Shown here piece by piece: positions 49,576-58,821 of a stretch of DNA of 64,000 nt. Origin of the DNA: Pythium myriotylum (Eukaryota > Oomycota > Peronosporomycetes > Pythiales > Pythiaceae); contig JALJCQ010000035.1 of NCBI GenBank assembly GCA_023091665.1, forward strand, positions 1 to 64,000, given 5' to 3'. The notes under the pieces were generated by a model that saw only the letters and a program-made list of their open reading frames with translations, was not told the origin of the DNA and searched no databases. Every line of letters begins with the position of its first letter. Positions within the stretch are counted from its first letter, which is position 1. A program made the position numbers and the translations under genes.

Positions 49576-49867
49576 ACAGCATCTCGAGGTTTTTCGTCGA
49601 GTTAGGAGGGAGTGTGAGGATGCCGAGCTCCAATTCATACGGTTGATACAAAAGGCGGGAAATTCTTGCGGTAGTTTGAAAAGTTTTCAAACGTCAGCGG
49701 ATTCTTTTCCCGCTCGTTTCAACACGCGAACAAATCAGATCCCACTCTTTCTAGTTCACACCATGGGTGCGTGGGCTTCCACTGCATCGTCATGGCCATG
49801 GTTACAGTATCTAGTACCCAGGATCTTGCAACGAGAGAGGAAGAGGCGTACCGTAGCGAGCCCGTAG
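49556..49867 (+). CDS. Candidate 103-aa hypothetical protein or exon
   Basis: I do not recognise this frame. It opens at an ATG overlapping the end of the preceding frame, one base out of phase. The first 40 residues (MVERLREQHLEVFRRVRREC onward) look like a charged amphipathic helix, possibly coiled coil. The middle is Ser/Thr-rich and the end is basic (RERKRR-type) before a TAG. A second ATG in good context (ACC-ATG-GG, 49763) lies downstream in the same frame. It could be an exon joined to the preceding frame, since the one-base offset is what a short intron or an old indel would leave. The frame spans the dyad at 49654-49713, so one of the two interpretations of that stretch must be incidental. 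In unit 3 it is broken by private indels near 14699, 14780 and 14865. Confidence 0.15.
   Translation: MVERLREQHLEVFRRVRRECEDAELQFIRLIQKAGNSCGSLKSFQTSADSFPARFNTRTNQIPLFLVHTMGAWASTASSWPWLQYLVPRILQRERKRRTVASP
49654..49713. promoter_or_regulatory. 60-bp imperfect dyad with TTTCCCGC-type arms and a 19-bp palindrome
   Basis: The centre is a perfect inverted repeat, GTTTGAAAA-G-TTTTCAAAC (49674-49692). The outer ends are GGCGGGAAA (49654-49662) and, in opposite orientation, TTTCCCGC (49706-49713). TTTSSCGC is the classic E2F/DP binding consensus in animals and plants, and paired opposed sites around a palindrome resemble a regulatory element, but E2F involvement is inference from motif shape only. 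The arms are in every unit; in unit 3 one T of the left arm is missing (14780). Confidence 0.3.
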
Positions 49868-50101
49868 CGACGAGTTCTGCACATTGCTCACGAAATCAAC
49901 ATCAAGAACGAGGTTGCTCGAATCCCACGGAGAGCTGTTCCTATCCACTATTATCCCTGCCACTGCTCCTGCTCCTGCTCCTTCTGCTAACTTCATCACA
50001 TAACTCGCTCTCTTTGGTTGTCTGTGGGTTTGACCGCCCACGAACCACCGCCGACGTCGGCGGCGTCCAGAGCCTCGTGGCGCCGCTGCAGCGTGGCGCA
50101 T
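49811..50101 (-). CDS. Candidate minus-strand frame, 96 codons
   Basis: I do not recognise this frame. Its first third is Arg-rich and unconvincing. Its last ~65 residues, beginning at an internal Met (VMKLAEGAGAGAVAGIIVD...), have balanced composition: a small Ala/Gly hydrophobic stretch, then Asp/Asn/Ser-rich sequence ending in a TAG. All three + strand frames across the same ~150 bp are also largely open and equally protein-like, so strand cannot be decided by eye. It would be a terminal exon if real. Confidence 0.12.
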   Translation of the reverse strand: MRHAAAAPRGSGRRRRRRWFVGGQTHRQPKRASYVMKLAEGAGAGAVAGIIVDRNSSPWDSSNLVLDVDFVSNVQNSSLRARYGTPLPLSLQDPGY

Positions 50102-50216
50102 ATGCGCCCGGCGAGCTCAAGCGACTTGCGAGCCACGTGGTGAAGCGTCTTGCCGACGTGGACGCTTCGCTCAGCAAGACCTGCTCGAGCTCGAGCGCGA
50201 GCGTGAGATCGACGCC

Positions 50217-50231
50217 GTCGTCGTCGTCGTC
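50217..50231 (+). repeat. Short (GTC)5 microsatellite
   Basis: Five GTC triplets, constant in all units. Read as poly-Val or poly-Ser on the + strand and poly-Asp on the - strand. Confidence 0.85.
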
Positions 50232-50454
50232 GTGGCCTTTGCCGTCAACAACGAGTGTCGAGGCTCGCGCGCAGGCTCTATTTAGCGCGCCACTCCACGC
50301 TCCAGGAGCACAAAGCGCCCTGACGTTCGGCGTTTCCTCGAGGCCGCGCCGTTGCCGCGACTCACAGCCGAACGCGTGCGCTCGGGAAGGAGAGATCATG
50401 ACGCTCGGCCCGAGCTGGCCGGCGAAAAAGTACTCGCTGGTGAACATGCCGTAG

Positions 50455-50799
50455 GCGCCGGTCGCCGGTGGGACGTATTATAGGTTTAGGGTCAGCACCA
50501 GTCTGTCGTCAATCTGAGTTCAGACAGTTGATGAACTGTTTCCACTCTGCAACCGCCATGCAGAGAAAGAAATCTACGAATACATACCTCACGAGCGCCA
50601 TGTGCAAAACGTACCATCAGCGCTCTCGCTCACACGCTTGGTAACCCTCTAGCGCAATGGCCTTCACCACACGATGTAGTGACGAGACACACCTTCCGAG
50701 GACACCTTCCGACGAGAGAGTGACACTTTGTTCGGCGGTCGTGAAGTCTTTGGCCGGCGTCAAGATCCCAGAATCAATCGAGCTCTACTGATTAGAAGT
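50455..50799. other. Stretch without a supported gene
   Basis: About 345 bases with frequent stops in all + strand frames. The only structure noticed is a small hairpin-capable sequence, AGTTCA and TGAACT arms around a 9-base loop (50517-50537), and a repeated ACACCTTCCGA motif at about 50690-50711. The minus strand carries a GAG/GTATGT splice-donor-like match (GTATGT = complement of 50582-50587). Confidence 0.5.
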
Positions 50800-51159
50800 C
50801 TACATCCGGTGGTGCTGGGTCATGATTAGGTAGCACCTTCTCTCCCGTGCACCAGGTCTCCCAGGACGAGGCTGACAACGTGCCGGAGCCGCGGTCGAGA
50901 TGCTTCGGTGGGCGCCCATGAACTCGCCTCGAGCTGCGAGGACTTCACATCTGAGGCAGAGAGTCAAATGATGAAGAAAGAGCAAGACTTCGCTTCGAGT
51001 CGGCACCCAGGTAGACTTGGAAGATGATGCATGCAAATGATAGAATCCAAGCGTTTTGGAAGGGGTATCCATATCTTTTCCTTCCGCATCCAACTTCAAC
51101 AGCGTGTCCAGAGACAAGCCATCAAGAGTTGACTCGGTTTCTCTTCCTGTTATTATCAC
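50800..51159 (-). CDS. Candidate minus-strand hypothetical protein, 119 codons
   Basis: I do not recognise this frame. It is the cleanest minus-strand frame outside the GC-richest part: open for 119 codons from a GTG (and about 20 codons upstream of it to a TAG), in a region whose + strand is interrupted by several stops. The first 60 residues have balanced composition (MIITGRETESTLDGLSLDTL onward), followed by a Leu/His-rich hydrophobic segment and a basic tail. No ATG lies near the start; the first internal Met is about residue 30. It would more likely be an exon than a complete gene. It is identical in every unit (for example 4300-4659, 10079-10438, 27533-27892, 62428-62787). Confidence 0.15.
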   Translation of the reverse strand: MIITGRETESTLDGLSLDTLLKLDAEGKDMDTPSKTLGFYHLHASSSKSTWVPTRSEVLLFLHHLTLCLRCEVLAARGEFMGAHRSISTAAPARCQPRPGRPGARERRCYLIMTQHHRM

Positions 51160-51656
51160 GCAGCTGATGGGTCGACTCGAGACTGAGTTTCTGAGGTGGA
51201 TTGGACGAGGTTCTCGCCACTAGTCACCGCACTTTTCTCGTGCAATCGGGAGCATCAACAGTGTTGCTAGTTGAACTCAATAGACTTTATCATCATCATC
51301 AACAACAATCAGGAAGCGTCGTGAATACTAAAATAGCTATCTGCGGAGCAGAGCGGCGCCGAGGTGTGAGGAAGAGTGAGCCGAGATGTGAAAAGAAAAA
51401 AGGAAGAGTGAAGTGAAGGGATCCCAAGAAATCTCGAAAAAACTGAACTCAATATCCATGACCTCACATAGCCACGCGTCTGCTGGATTCAATACGAAGC
51501 CTGCAGATCCGGCGTGGTCCGTCACTGACAGGGACTGCTGTCCTCTGCGGAATAGCGGGTCTGCGCCTTTCGATGGAAGACGTCATGGGTCTGGGAGAAA
51601 TCTGGCTGCGTGTTCTATCTATACGGCGTGTATCCTCAAGAATCATCTCGAATTAA
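51160..51656 (+). other. A/T-richer segment upstream of the 3' open stretch
   Basis: Roughly 500 bases with short frames only. It includes a CATCATCATCAACAACAA run near 51290 and a purine-rich AAAAGAAAAAAGGAAGAG stretch near 51390. Two linked SNPs distinguish units 1-3 (GTCGTGGG, GCGGGTT) from units 4-11 (GTCATGGG, GCGTGTT), at about 51585 and 51611 here. The segment ends in ATTAACGAAAACAG, which resembles a branch site plus 3' splice acceptor just before the next open stretch. Confidence 0.4.
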
Positions 51657-52007
51657 CGAAAACAGTCAGTTGTCTTTCAACGACAGCAAGGGAAACAAGA
51701 AAGCGGCTCGGTCTTGGAAAACCCGCAAGACTCCATTCTCTCCCTCCTCCATGTAGAACCAAACCAACAAACTCAGAGCCCCGTCGTCAGCCCTGTCAGG
51801 CGAGAACAAAAGACGGAACCGTCCCCCCAAGTAGCTGAGCTCGATCTCGGTGCGCTTGTCGAAGAGTCGGCCTCTTTGACGGCCGGACCGTTCAGTCGCC
51901 GGTTCTCTCGATTGGAGCAGAAAAAGGCGGGAGCCGAGGGAATCAACGCGGTGTTGGCCAGTCTGAGGGATGTCTCGACGGAAGGACGAGGCGCCAAGTC
52001 TCGATGA
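51657..52007 (+). CDS. Candidate coding exon, 116 codons, at the unit 3' end
   Basis: I do not recognise the product. The frame is open from a TAA at 51654-51656 to a TGA at 52005-52007, without an ATG, and begins beside an acceptor-like AACAG (exon start would be ~51666). Composition is unlike the GC-driven frames elsewhere: Glu-, Gln-, Val- and Leu-rich, with the core VAELDLGALVEESASL. In this frame all three single-base SNPs between units are synonymous (GTG/GTT, GGA/GGG and, in the continuation after the TGA, GGC/GGT); one two-base difference (5286-5287 in unit 1) changes Pro to Val. The same sites are non-synonymous in the overlapping minus-strand frame. After the TGA the frame is open for another ~140 codons across the unit junction. 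The number of sites is small, so this is suggestive only. Confidence 0.22.
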   Translation, partial: RKQSVVFQRQQGKQESGSVLENPQDSILSLLHVEPNQQTQSPVVSPVRREQKTEPSPQVAELDLGALVEESASLTAGPFSRRFSRLEQKKAGAEGINAVLASLRDVSTEGRGAKSR

Positions 52008-52433
52008 CCTGTGAGAGTGGATGCGAGTGTCCACGTCGTCGACGCGGAACGAGGTCGTCAGGGCCGATGGACCTGCGAGAACGCATGGCGCAGTCCAGTG
52101 GACTGTGCGTGGCGACTGTCGCGAGGTCGTGTCAGGCACGTTGAAGTTGCCGATGGGAGTGTACGCCAAGTGCGGTCCGTCCGCATCATGCCATCCGGAA
52201 AGATGGCCAGAAGATCCGGAAGATCCGGAAGATCCGGAAGATCCTCCACATCCGGAAGATCCTCTCCACATCCGGAAGATCGGCCTCTGGGACCGGACCG
52301 GGTGTCCGACGAAAAAGAACAAAAGAAACGAAAGAAACCAAAAAAAAAAACAAAATGGTGTACTCCACATAAAGAAACGAGAACTGCATGGTGTAGTCCA
52401 CGTAAACGAACGTTTGTACAATACACGCCGTAA
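52008..52433 (+). other. Continuation of the 3' open frame across the unit junction
   Basis: Directly after the TGA that ends the 116-codon stretch, the same frame stays open to a TAA at 52431-52433. It starts with balanced sequence (VRVDASVHVVDAERG onward), then passes through the minisatellite, read as Arg-Ser-Gly repeats, and the A-rich tract. An overlapping frame starting at the ATG at 52021 runs 270 codons and reads the minisatellite as Glu-Asp-Pro. The minus strand is open for 317 codons. With all three open together, at most one can be real; the junction repeats are multiples of three overall, which keeps any of them open. Confidence 0.15.
52213..52277 (+). repeat. GATCCGGAA minisatellite at the unit junction (interrupted form)
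   Basis: Three exact GATCCGGAA copies, then two expanded variants of 18 and 20 bp carrying CCTCCACAT and CCTCTCCACAT inserts. All junctions after units 2-11 have this form; unit 8 has four exact copies (46390-46425). The unit 1 junction has five exact copies and no variants. Confidence 0.95.
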
Positions 52434-52967
52434 AATGCAAGGTGTGGTAACAATACACGGCGTACAGTACTTCACGACAGCGACAGCCACACGTGGCGCA
52501 CGGACAGACCCGCCCGCCGACCGACGAGTCCGTCGTGACCCGAGACACGCAGCCGCGCGCCCCGCCCTCCCCTCGCCCGGGACACGCGTCGCTCGACCGG
52601 GCTTCTCCCAGCCACTCACTGCGCGCTCCCGCTGCCGCGTTGCTCAGTTGGGCTTCTCGAGCCCCGTGGCCAGCGCCCAGCGCGCCAGCCTCGAGCGACG
52701 CCAAGCGACAGTGCGTCGGCCACTCGACCAGCCGCCGCGACGAGGCTCTGCGAGCGACTGTCGACGACCTGCAGCAGCGATCCACAGCCGCACGGTCGCG
52801 CAACGCGACATGATGCGGAGCACGACGCGGTGAGGTCTGTGCGAGCGAGTGCGGCCGCGCGCCCCTGCCCACGGTCTCAGCTTCGGTCTCGCGTTCGACT
52901 TCGACGAGGCGCTCGACTCGCTCGTCGCTCTTTTCGAAATGGAGCTCTTGCTACTGCTGCTGCTGCT

Positions 52968-53007
<40 letters not shown>

Positions 53008-56000
53008 GTCCGCCCGCGCAAGACGAACGAAGAACGCAGCTGCTGATCAACGTCGACCATGGAGAAGAGAGAAGCCGCGAGTGGTCCACGCTTGGGCAGT
53101 CTCAGCTGCGCCGCCGGCATCCCACTTCTTCTTCCCGCCGTCTTCGACATCCGGGTTGCGCCTGTGCTCGTTGTGCGTGCGAGAAGAGCCAACGGACCCA
53201 GAACCGAAGCATCGTCACGGCATCAACAACGCGGGGCGTGCGCGGGCTTCGACGTAGACGAGGACGAGGACGAGAACGAAGACGTGCGATGGAGCCCACG
53301 GTCTCGGTCAAGGTCGAGCCCGAGGCGCTGGGTCGTGGAGCAGAGCAAGGACAAGTCCAACCCTCGACTACTGTCGTCGTCTCATCAGCGGGCGATCTCG
53401 TCGCCTCCACCTCCGCCTCCACCGCTTGATCTTTTCGGCGTTCCGTCCGCTCGAGGCCGTCCGCTCGGTCCGCTCGAGCGGCGACGCTGTGACGAGCCAT
53501 GTTTCCTCGGGCGTCTCCGGAAGATGAAAATGGAGCCGTCCACCAGCTCCAAACGCTACTCGAGCGACCATAAGTCCGCCATCTCGAGAGCTCCGACCTC
53601 CAGCGACAGCTCATTGTGAAGACCTCGGCGAGGCGCATGCGGTGGCATCACGTCCACCTGTCGATCTTGTCGCCAGCGATGACCAGGTCGAAAAAAGCGC
53701 ATGAGGCTCTCAAATGGCCGCTAGAGGTGTTTTCCTGCTGCTGCGTCCGCGTCCGTCGGCACTAGCGCTTCGGACCACCACACATTGACGCGCATCGTCA
53801 AGTTGCGTCGGCCAAGCGACTTTGCTGCAGCCTTCGTCCGGGTTCCCAAGTCGTCACATGCAAATAACTGCGGCGACAGCTCGCAAATGGACGCCATTTT
53901 GGTGGCTTTGACGTCGTGCTCCAACCGCCCCAGCTCACTTGAAGACACAGCTCGCATGCCAAAAGTTGTGTCCAAGTATCGTGCACCAGATCCAGCTTTC
54001 AGAGACGCTCTATGTGTTCAGCCGGCTACGCAGCACGCAGAAAACCGCCTCTCGTGCCTGTTTTCGGCCCATTTTCGTGCTCTTCCCACGCGGAAACATG
54101 CGCGGCTGACCCACTTCCCGTCCATCCACGCGCCCAATTTTTGTCCCACGCATGGATGTGACTGAGTCCGACATCATGGAAGTCTTTCGTGGGGGTATCG
54201 AGCGCGTTTGAGCATGGCGATTGAGTGGGCGAGCCATTGTGGTGACCCGATGCGTATGTGGGTAAAGTCGCCATTTCCAGGACGACGATGACAACAAGTG
54301 TGAAAATGGTCAAAGTCTCGTACTCCAAGTGGTGGATCAAGTGCGCGCGGGCTGTGCGACCTCGGCAACGCTGTTTTCGCGCGGTTTGGAGGCGAACTCG
54401 CGACGCTATGGCCGTCGTGCGGCGCGAGCGATCTCGAGACCTCGCGTTGGGAGACGAAGAAGCAAGGCACAGGACGAAGGCGATGCGATTTTCCAGTACA
54501 CAAGCGCGATTCAGTGACGTCTAGGTGCATCACACCTTGTCACGCAAGTTTCACGCGCGTAGGTGTCGTGGTCGCGTCGCGACGTGCTCGAGAAGCTGTC
54601 CGCGGAAGCTCCATTTTGGCGTCGTTTCGAAGGTGTGCCAAGGTCTCACAAGTCGGCGGGAAGTCACGAGGAGGCGAGGCGACGCCGTCACGAGCTCGAC
54701 CGCGAAATGTCGGCACACTCGTCGTCCACCACCGTCCGCTCGATTCTGGTCGGCTCGGCTCAGCTCAGCTCAGCTCGGCTCCGGCGGCGTGGTTGGGCCG
54801 GGCCACTCACGGTCTCCGCGAAGGCGATCGTGGGATCAAGTCGCGGTCGCAGTTGCGTGAGATGATCCGACCTGAGCTCTCGCACTCGCACGCTTCGGTC
54901 GAGTGCGTTGGGAGAAGATGCAAGCGAATGATGGCGTGAGGACGAGGCGTGCGAGAGCGTGCTGTGGGTTTTATTCGCCCGTGGGAGCCGCCGCTCAAGG
55001 TGGTTAGAACGATGGGCATGGCCGGTCCACTACCGTACTGTCGTCGATCCACTCTTTCGTGCGAGCTAGCCAGCCTTCGAGCAGAGCAGGATCTGCTGAG
55101 CGCCAGGGTTCCCGCGCGTGCAAAGACGCTGTGTCGGTGTTGCTACAGGATACTCGCAGCTTGGACTACAGCCAATACCGCGTGGATGACGGAGCCGAGC
55201 CGAGCCGAGCCGAGCCGAGAGAAGGTTCTTGCGATTATGGAGGTGGTCGAAGACCCCGAAATGCTCGTCGATGGGGTGGTTTTCACCGCCATTCTGTTCA
55301 ATAAAGAAATGGCCACAATGGAAAGCATGTTGAGCTCTGTTATACGTTTGGTGATGTGTCTTGGCTGCTATGGTAGAAAGGTTGCGTGAACAGCATCTCG
55401 AGGTTTTTCGTCGAGTTAGGAGGGAGTGTGAGGATGCCGAGCTCCAATTCATACGGTTGATACAAAAGGCGGGAAATTCTTGCGGTAGTTTGAAAAGTTT
55501 TCAAACGTCAGCGGATTCTTTTCCCGCTCGTTTCAACACGCGAACAAATCAGATCCCACTCTTTCTAGTTCACACCATGGGTGCGTGGGCTTCCACTGCA
55601 TCGTCATGGCCATGGTTACAGTATCTAGTACCCAGGATCTTGCAACGAGAGAGGAAGAGGCGTACCGTAGCGAGCCCGTAGCGACGAGTTCTGCACATTG
55701 CTCACGAAATCAACATCAAGAACGAGGTTGCTCGAATCCCACGGAGAGCTGTTCCTATCCACTATTATCCCTGCCACTGCTCCTGCTCCTGCTCCTTCTG
55801 CTAACTTCATCACATAACTCGCTCTCTTTGGTTGTCTGTGGGTTTGACCGCCCACGAACCACCGCCGACGTCGGCGGCGTCCAGAGCCTCGTGGCGCCGC
55901 TGCAGCGTGGCGCATATGCGCCCGGCGAGCTCAAGCGACTTGCGAGCCACGTGGTGAAGCGTCTTGCCGACGTGGACGCTTCGCTCAGCAAGACCTGCTC

Positions 56001-58103
56001 GAGCTCGAGCGCGAGCGTGAGATCGACGCCGTCGTCGTCGTCGTCGTGGCCTTTGCCGTCAACAACGAGTGTCGAGGCTCGCGCGCAGGCTCTATTTAGC
56101 GCGCCACTCCACGCTCCAGGAGCACAAAGCGCCCTGACGTTCGGCGTTTCCTCGAGGCCGCGCCGTTGCCGCGACTCACAGCCGAACGCGTGCGCTCGGG
56201 AAGGAGAGATCATGACGCTCGGCCCGAGCTGGCCGGCGAAAAAGTACTCGCTGGTGAACATGCCGTAGGCGCCGGTCGCCGGTGGGACGTATTATAGGTT
56301 TAGGGTCAGCACCAGTCTGTCGTCAATCTGAGTTCAGACAGTTGATGAACTGTTTCCACTCTGCAACCGCCATGCAGAGAAAGAAATCTACGAATACATA
56401 CCTCACGAGCGCCATGTGCAAAACGTACCATCAGCGCTCTCGCTCACACGCTTGGTAACCCTCTAGCGCAATGGCCTTCACCACACGATGTAGTGACGAG
56501 ACACACCTTCCGAGGACACCTTCCGACGAGAGAGTGACACTTTGTTCGGCGGTCGTGAAGTCTTTGGCCGGCGTCAAGATCCCAGAATCAATCGAGCTCT
56601 ACTGATTAGAAGTCTACATCCGGTGGTGCTGGGTCATGATTAGGTAGCACCTTCTCTCCCGTGCACCAGGTCTCCCAGGACGAGGCTGACAACGTGCCGG
56701 AGCCGCGGTCGAGATGCTTCGGTGGGCGCCCATGAACTCGCCTCGAGCTGCGAGGACTTCACATCTGAGGCAGAGAGTCAAATGATGAAGAAAGAGCAAG
56801 ACTTCGCTTCGAGTCGGCACCCAGGTAGACTTGGAAGATGATGCATGCAAATGATAGAATCCAAGCGTTTTGGAAGGGGTATCCATATCTTTTCCTTCCG
56901 CATCCAACTTCAACAGCGTGTCCAGAGACAAGCCATCAAGAGTTGACTCGGTTTCTCTTCCTGTTATTATCACGCAGCTGATGGGTCGACTCGAGACTGA
57001 GTTTCTGAGGTGGATTGGACGAGGTTCTCGCCACTAGTCACCGCACTTTTCTCGTGCAATCGGGAGCATCAACAGTGTTGCTAGTTGAACTCAATAGACT
57101 TTATCATCATCATCAACAACAATCAGGAAGCGTCGTGAATACTAAAATAGCTATCTGCGGAGCAGAGCGGCGCCGAGGTGTGAGGAAGAGTGAGCCGAGA
57201 TGTGAAAAGAAAAAAGGAAGAGTGAAGTGAAGGGATCCCAAGAAATCTCGAAAAAACTGAACTCAATATCCATGACCTCACATAGCCACGCGTCTGCTGG
57301 ATTCAATACGAAGCCTGCAGATCCGGCGTGGTCCGTCACTGACAGGGACTGCTGTCCTCTGCGGAATAGCGGGTCTGCGCCTTTCGATGGAAGACGTCAT
57401 GGGTCTGGGAGAAATCTGGCTGCGTGTTCTATCTATACGGCGTGTATCCTCAAGAATCATCTCGAATTAACGAAAACAGTCAGTTGTCTTTCAACGACAG
57501 CAAGGGAAACAAGAAAGCGGCTCGGTCTTGGAAAACCCGCAAGACTCCATTCTCTCCCTCCTCCATGTAGAACCAAACCAACAAACTCAGAGCCCCGTCG
57601 TCAGCCCTGTCAGGCGAGAACAAAAGACGGAACCGTCCCCCCAAGTAGCTGAGCTCGATCTCGGTGCGCTTGTCGAAGAGTCGGCCTCTTTGACGGCCGG
57701 ACCGTTCAGTCGCCGGTTCTCTCGATTGGAGCAGAAAAAGGCGGGAGCCGAGGGAATCAACGCGGTGTTGGCCAGTCTGAGGGATGTCTCGACGGAAGGA
57801 CGAGGCGCCAAGTCTCGATGACCTGTGAGAGTGGATGCGAGTGTCCACGTCGTCGACGCGGAACGAGGTCGTCAGGGCCGATGGACCTGCGAGAACGCAT
57901 GGCGCAGTCCAGTGGACTGTGCGTGGCGACTGTCGCGAGGTCGTGTCAGGCACGTTGAAGTTGCCGATGGGAGTGTACGCCAAGTGCGGTCCGTCCGCAT
58001 CATGCCATCCGGAAAGATGGCCAGAAGATCCGGAAGATCCGGAAGATCCGGAAGATCCTCCACATCCGGAAGATCCTCTCCACATCCGGAAGATCGGCCT
58101 CTG
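52290..58103 (+). repeat. Array unit 10
   Basis: 5,814 bp. I found no difference from unit 9 at any variable site inspected. Confidence 0.95.
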
Positions 58104-58781
58104 GGACCGGACCGGGTGTCCGACGAAAAAGAACAAAAGAAACGAAAGAAACCAAAAAAAAAAACAAAATGGTGTACTCCACATAAAGAAACGAGAACTG
58201 CATGGTGTAGTCCACGTAAACGAACGTTTGTACAATACACGCCGTAAAATGCAAGGTGTGGTAACAATACACGGCGTACAGTACTTCACGACAGCGACAG
58301 CCACACGTGGCGCACGGACAGACCCGCCCGCCGACCGACGAGTCCGTCGTGACCCGAGACACGCAGCCGCGCGCCCCGCCCTCCCCTCGCCCGGGACACG
58401 CGTCGCTCGACCGGGCTTCTCCCAGCCACTCACTGCGCGCTCCCGCTGCCGCGTTGCTCAGTTGGGCTTCTCGAGCCCCGTGGCCAGCGCCCAGCGCGCC
58501 AGCCTCGAGCGACGCCAAGCGACAGTGCGTCGGCCACTCGACCAGCCGCCGCGACGAGGCTCTGCGAGCGACTGTCGACGACCTGCAGCAGCGATCCACA
58601 GCCGCACGGTCGCGCAACGCGACATGATGCGGAGCACGACGCGGTGAGGTCTGTGCGAGCGAGTGCGGCCGCGCGCCCCTGCCCACGGTCTCAGCTTCGG
58701 TCTCGCGTTCGACTTCGACGAGGCGCTCGACTCGCTCGTCGCTCTTTTCGAAATGGAGCTCTTGCTACTGCTGCTGCTGCT

Positions 58782-58821
<40 letters not shown>

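Larger units (their letters stand above)
46476..52289 (+). repeat. Array unit 9 (reference majority-type unit)
   Basis: 5,814 bp, carrying the commonest allele at every variable site I found. Sub-features of the unit are annotated here. To transfer a position to another majority-type copy, add the difference between the two unit starts. Confidence 0.96.

Noticed and set aside
49905..49945. tRNA T-arm-like GGTTGCTCGAATCC
   Set aside because: The T-loop match is imperfect and no acceptor, D or anticodon stems could be folded around it.
50480..50500. Telomere-like GGTTTAGGG motif
   Set aside because: A single copy in each unit, not tandem; expected by chance.
50870..50900. U1 snRNA-like CCCAGGACGAGGCT segment
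   Set aside because: Short resemblance to part of U1, but no 5' splice-recognition sequence, Sm site or matching spacing nearby.
51666..52619. 317-codon minus-strand open frame (up to 403 codons in units 1-2)
   Set aside because: It is the longest frame in the unit, but it crosses the minisatellite and A-rich tract, lacks a convincing ATG, reads low-complexity sequence for much of its length, and all four SNP sites within it change amino acids.
52021..52833. 270-codon + strand frame beginning with ATG across the unit junction
   Set aside because: It includes the minisatellite read as Glu-Asp-Pro repeats and then an Arg/Ala/Pro-rich region typical of GC-driven chance frames. Its one SNP in units 1/7 is non-synonymous. 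Mentioned under the junction feature rather than called as a gene.
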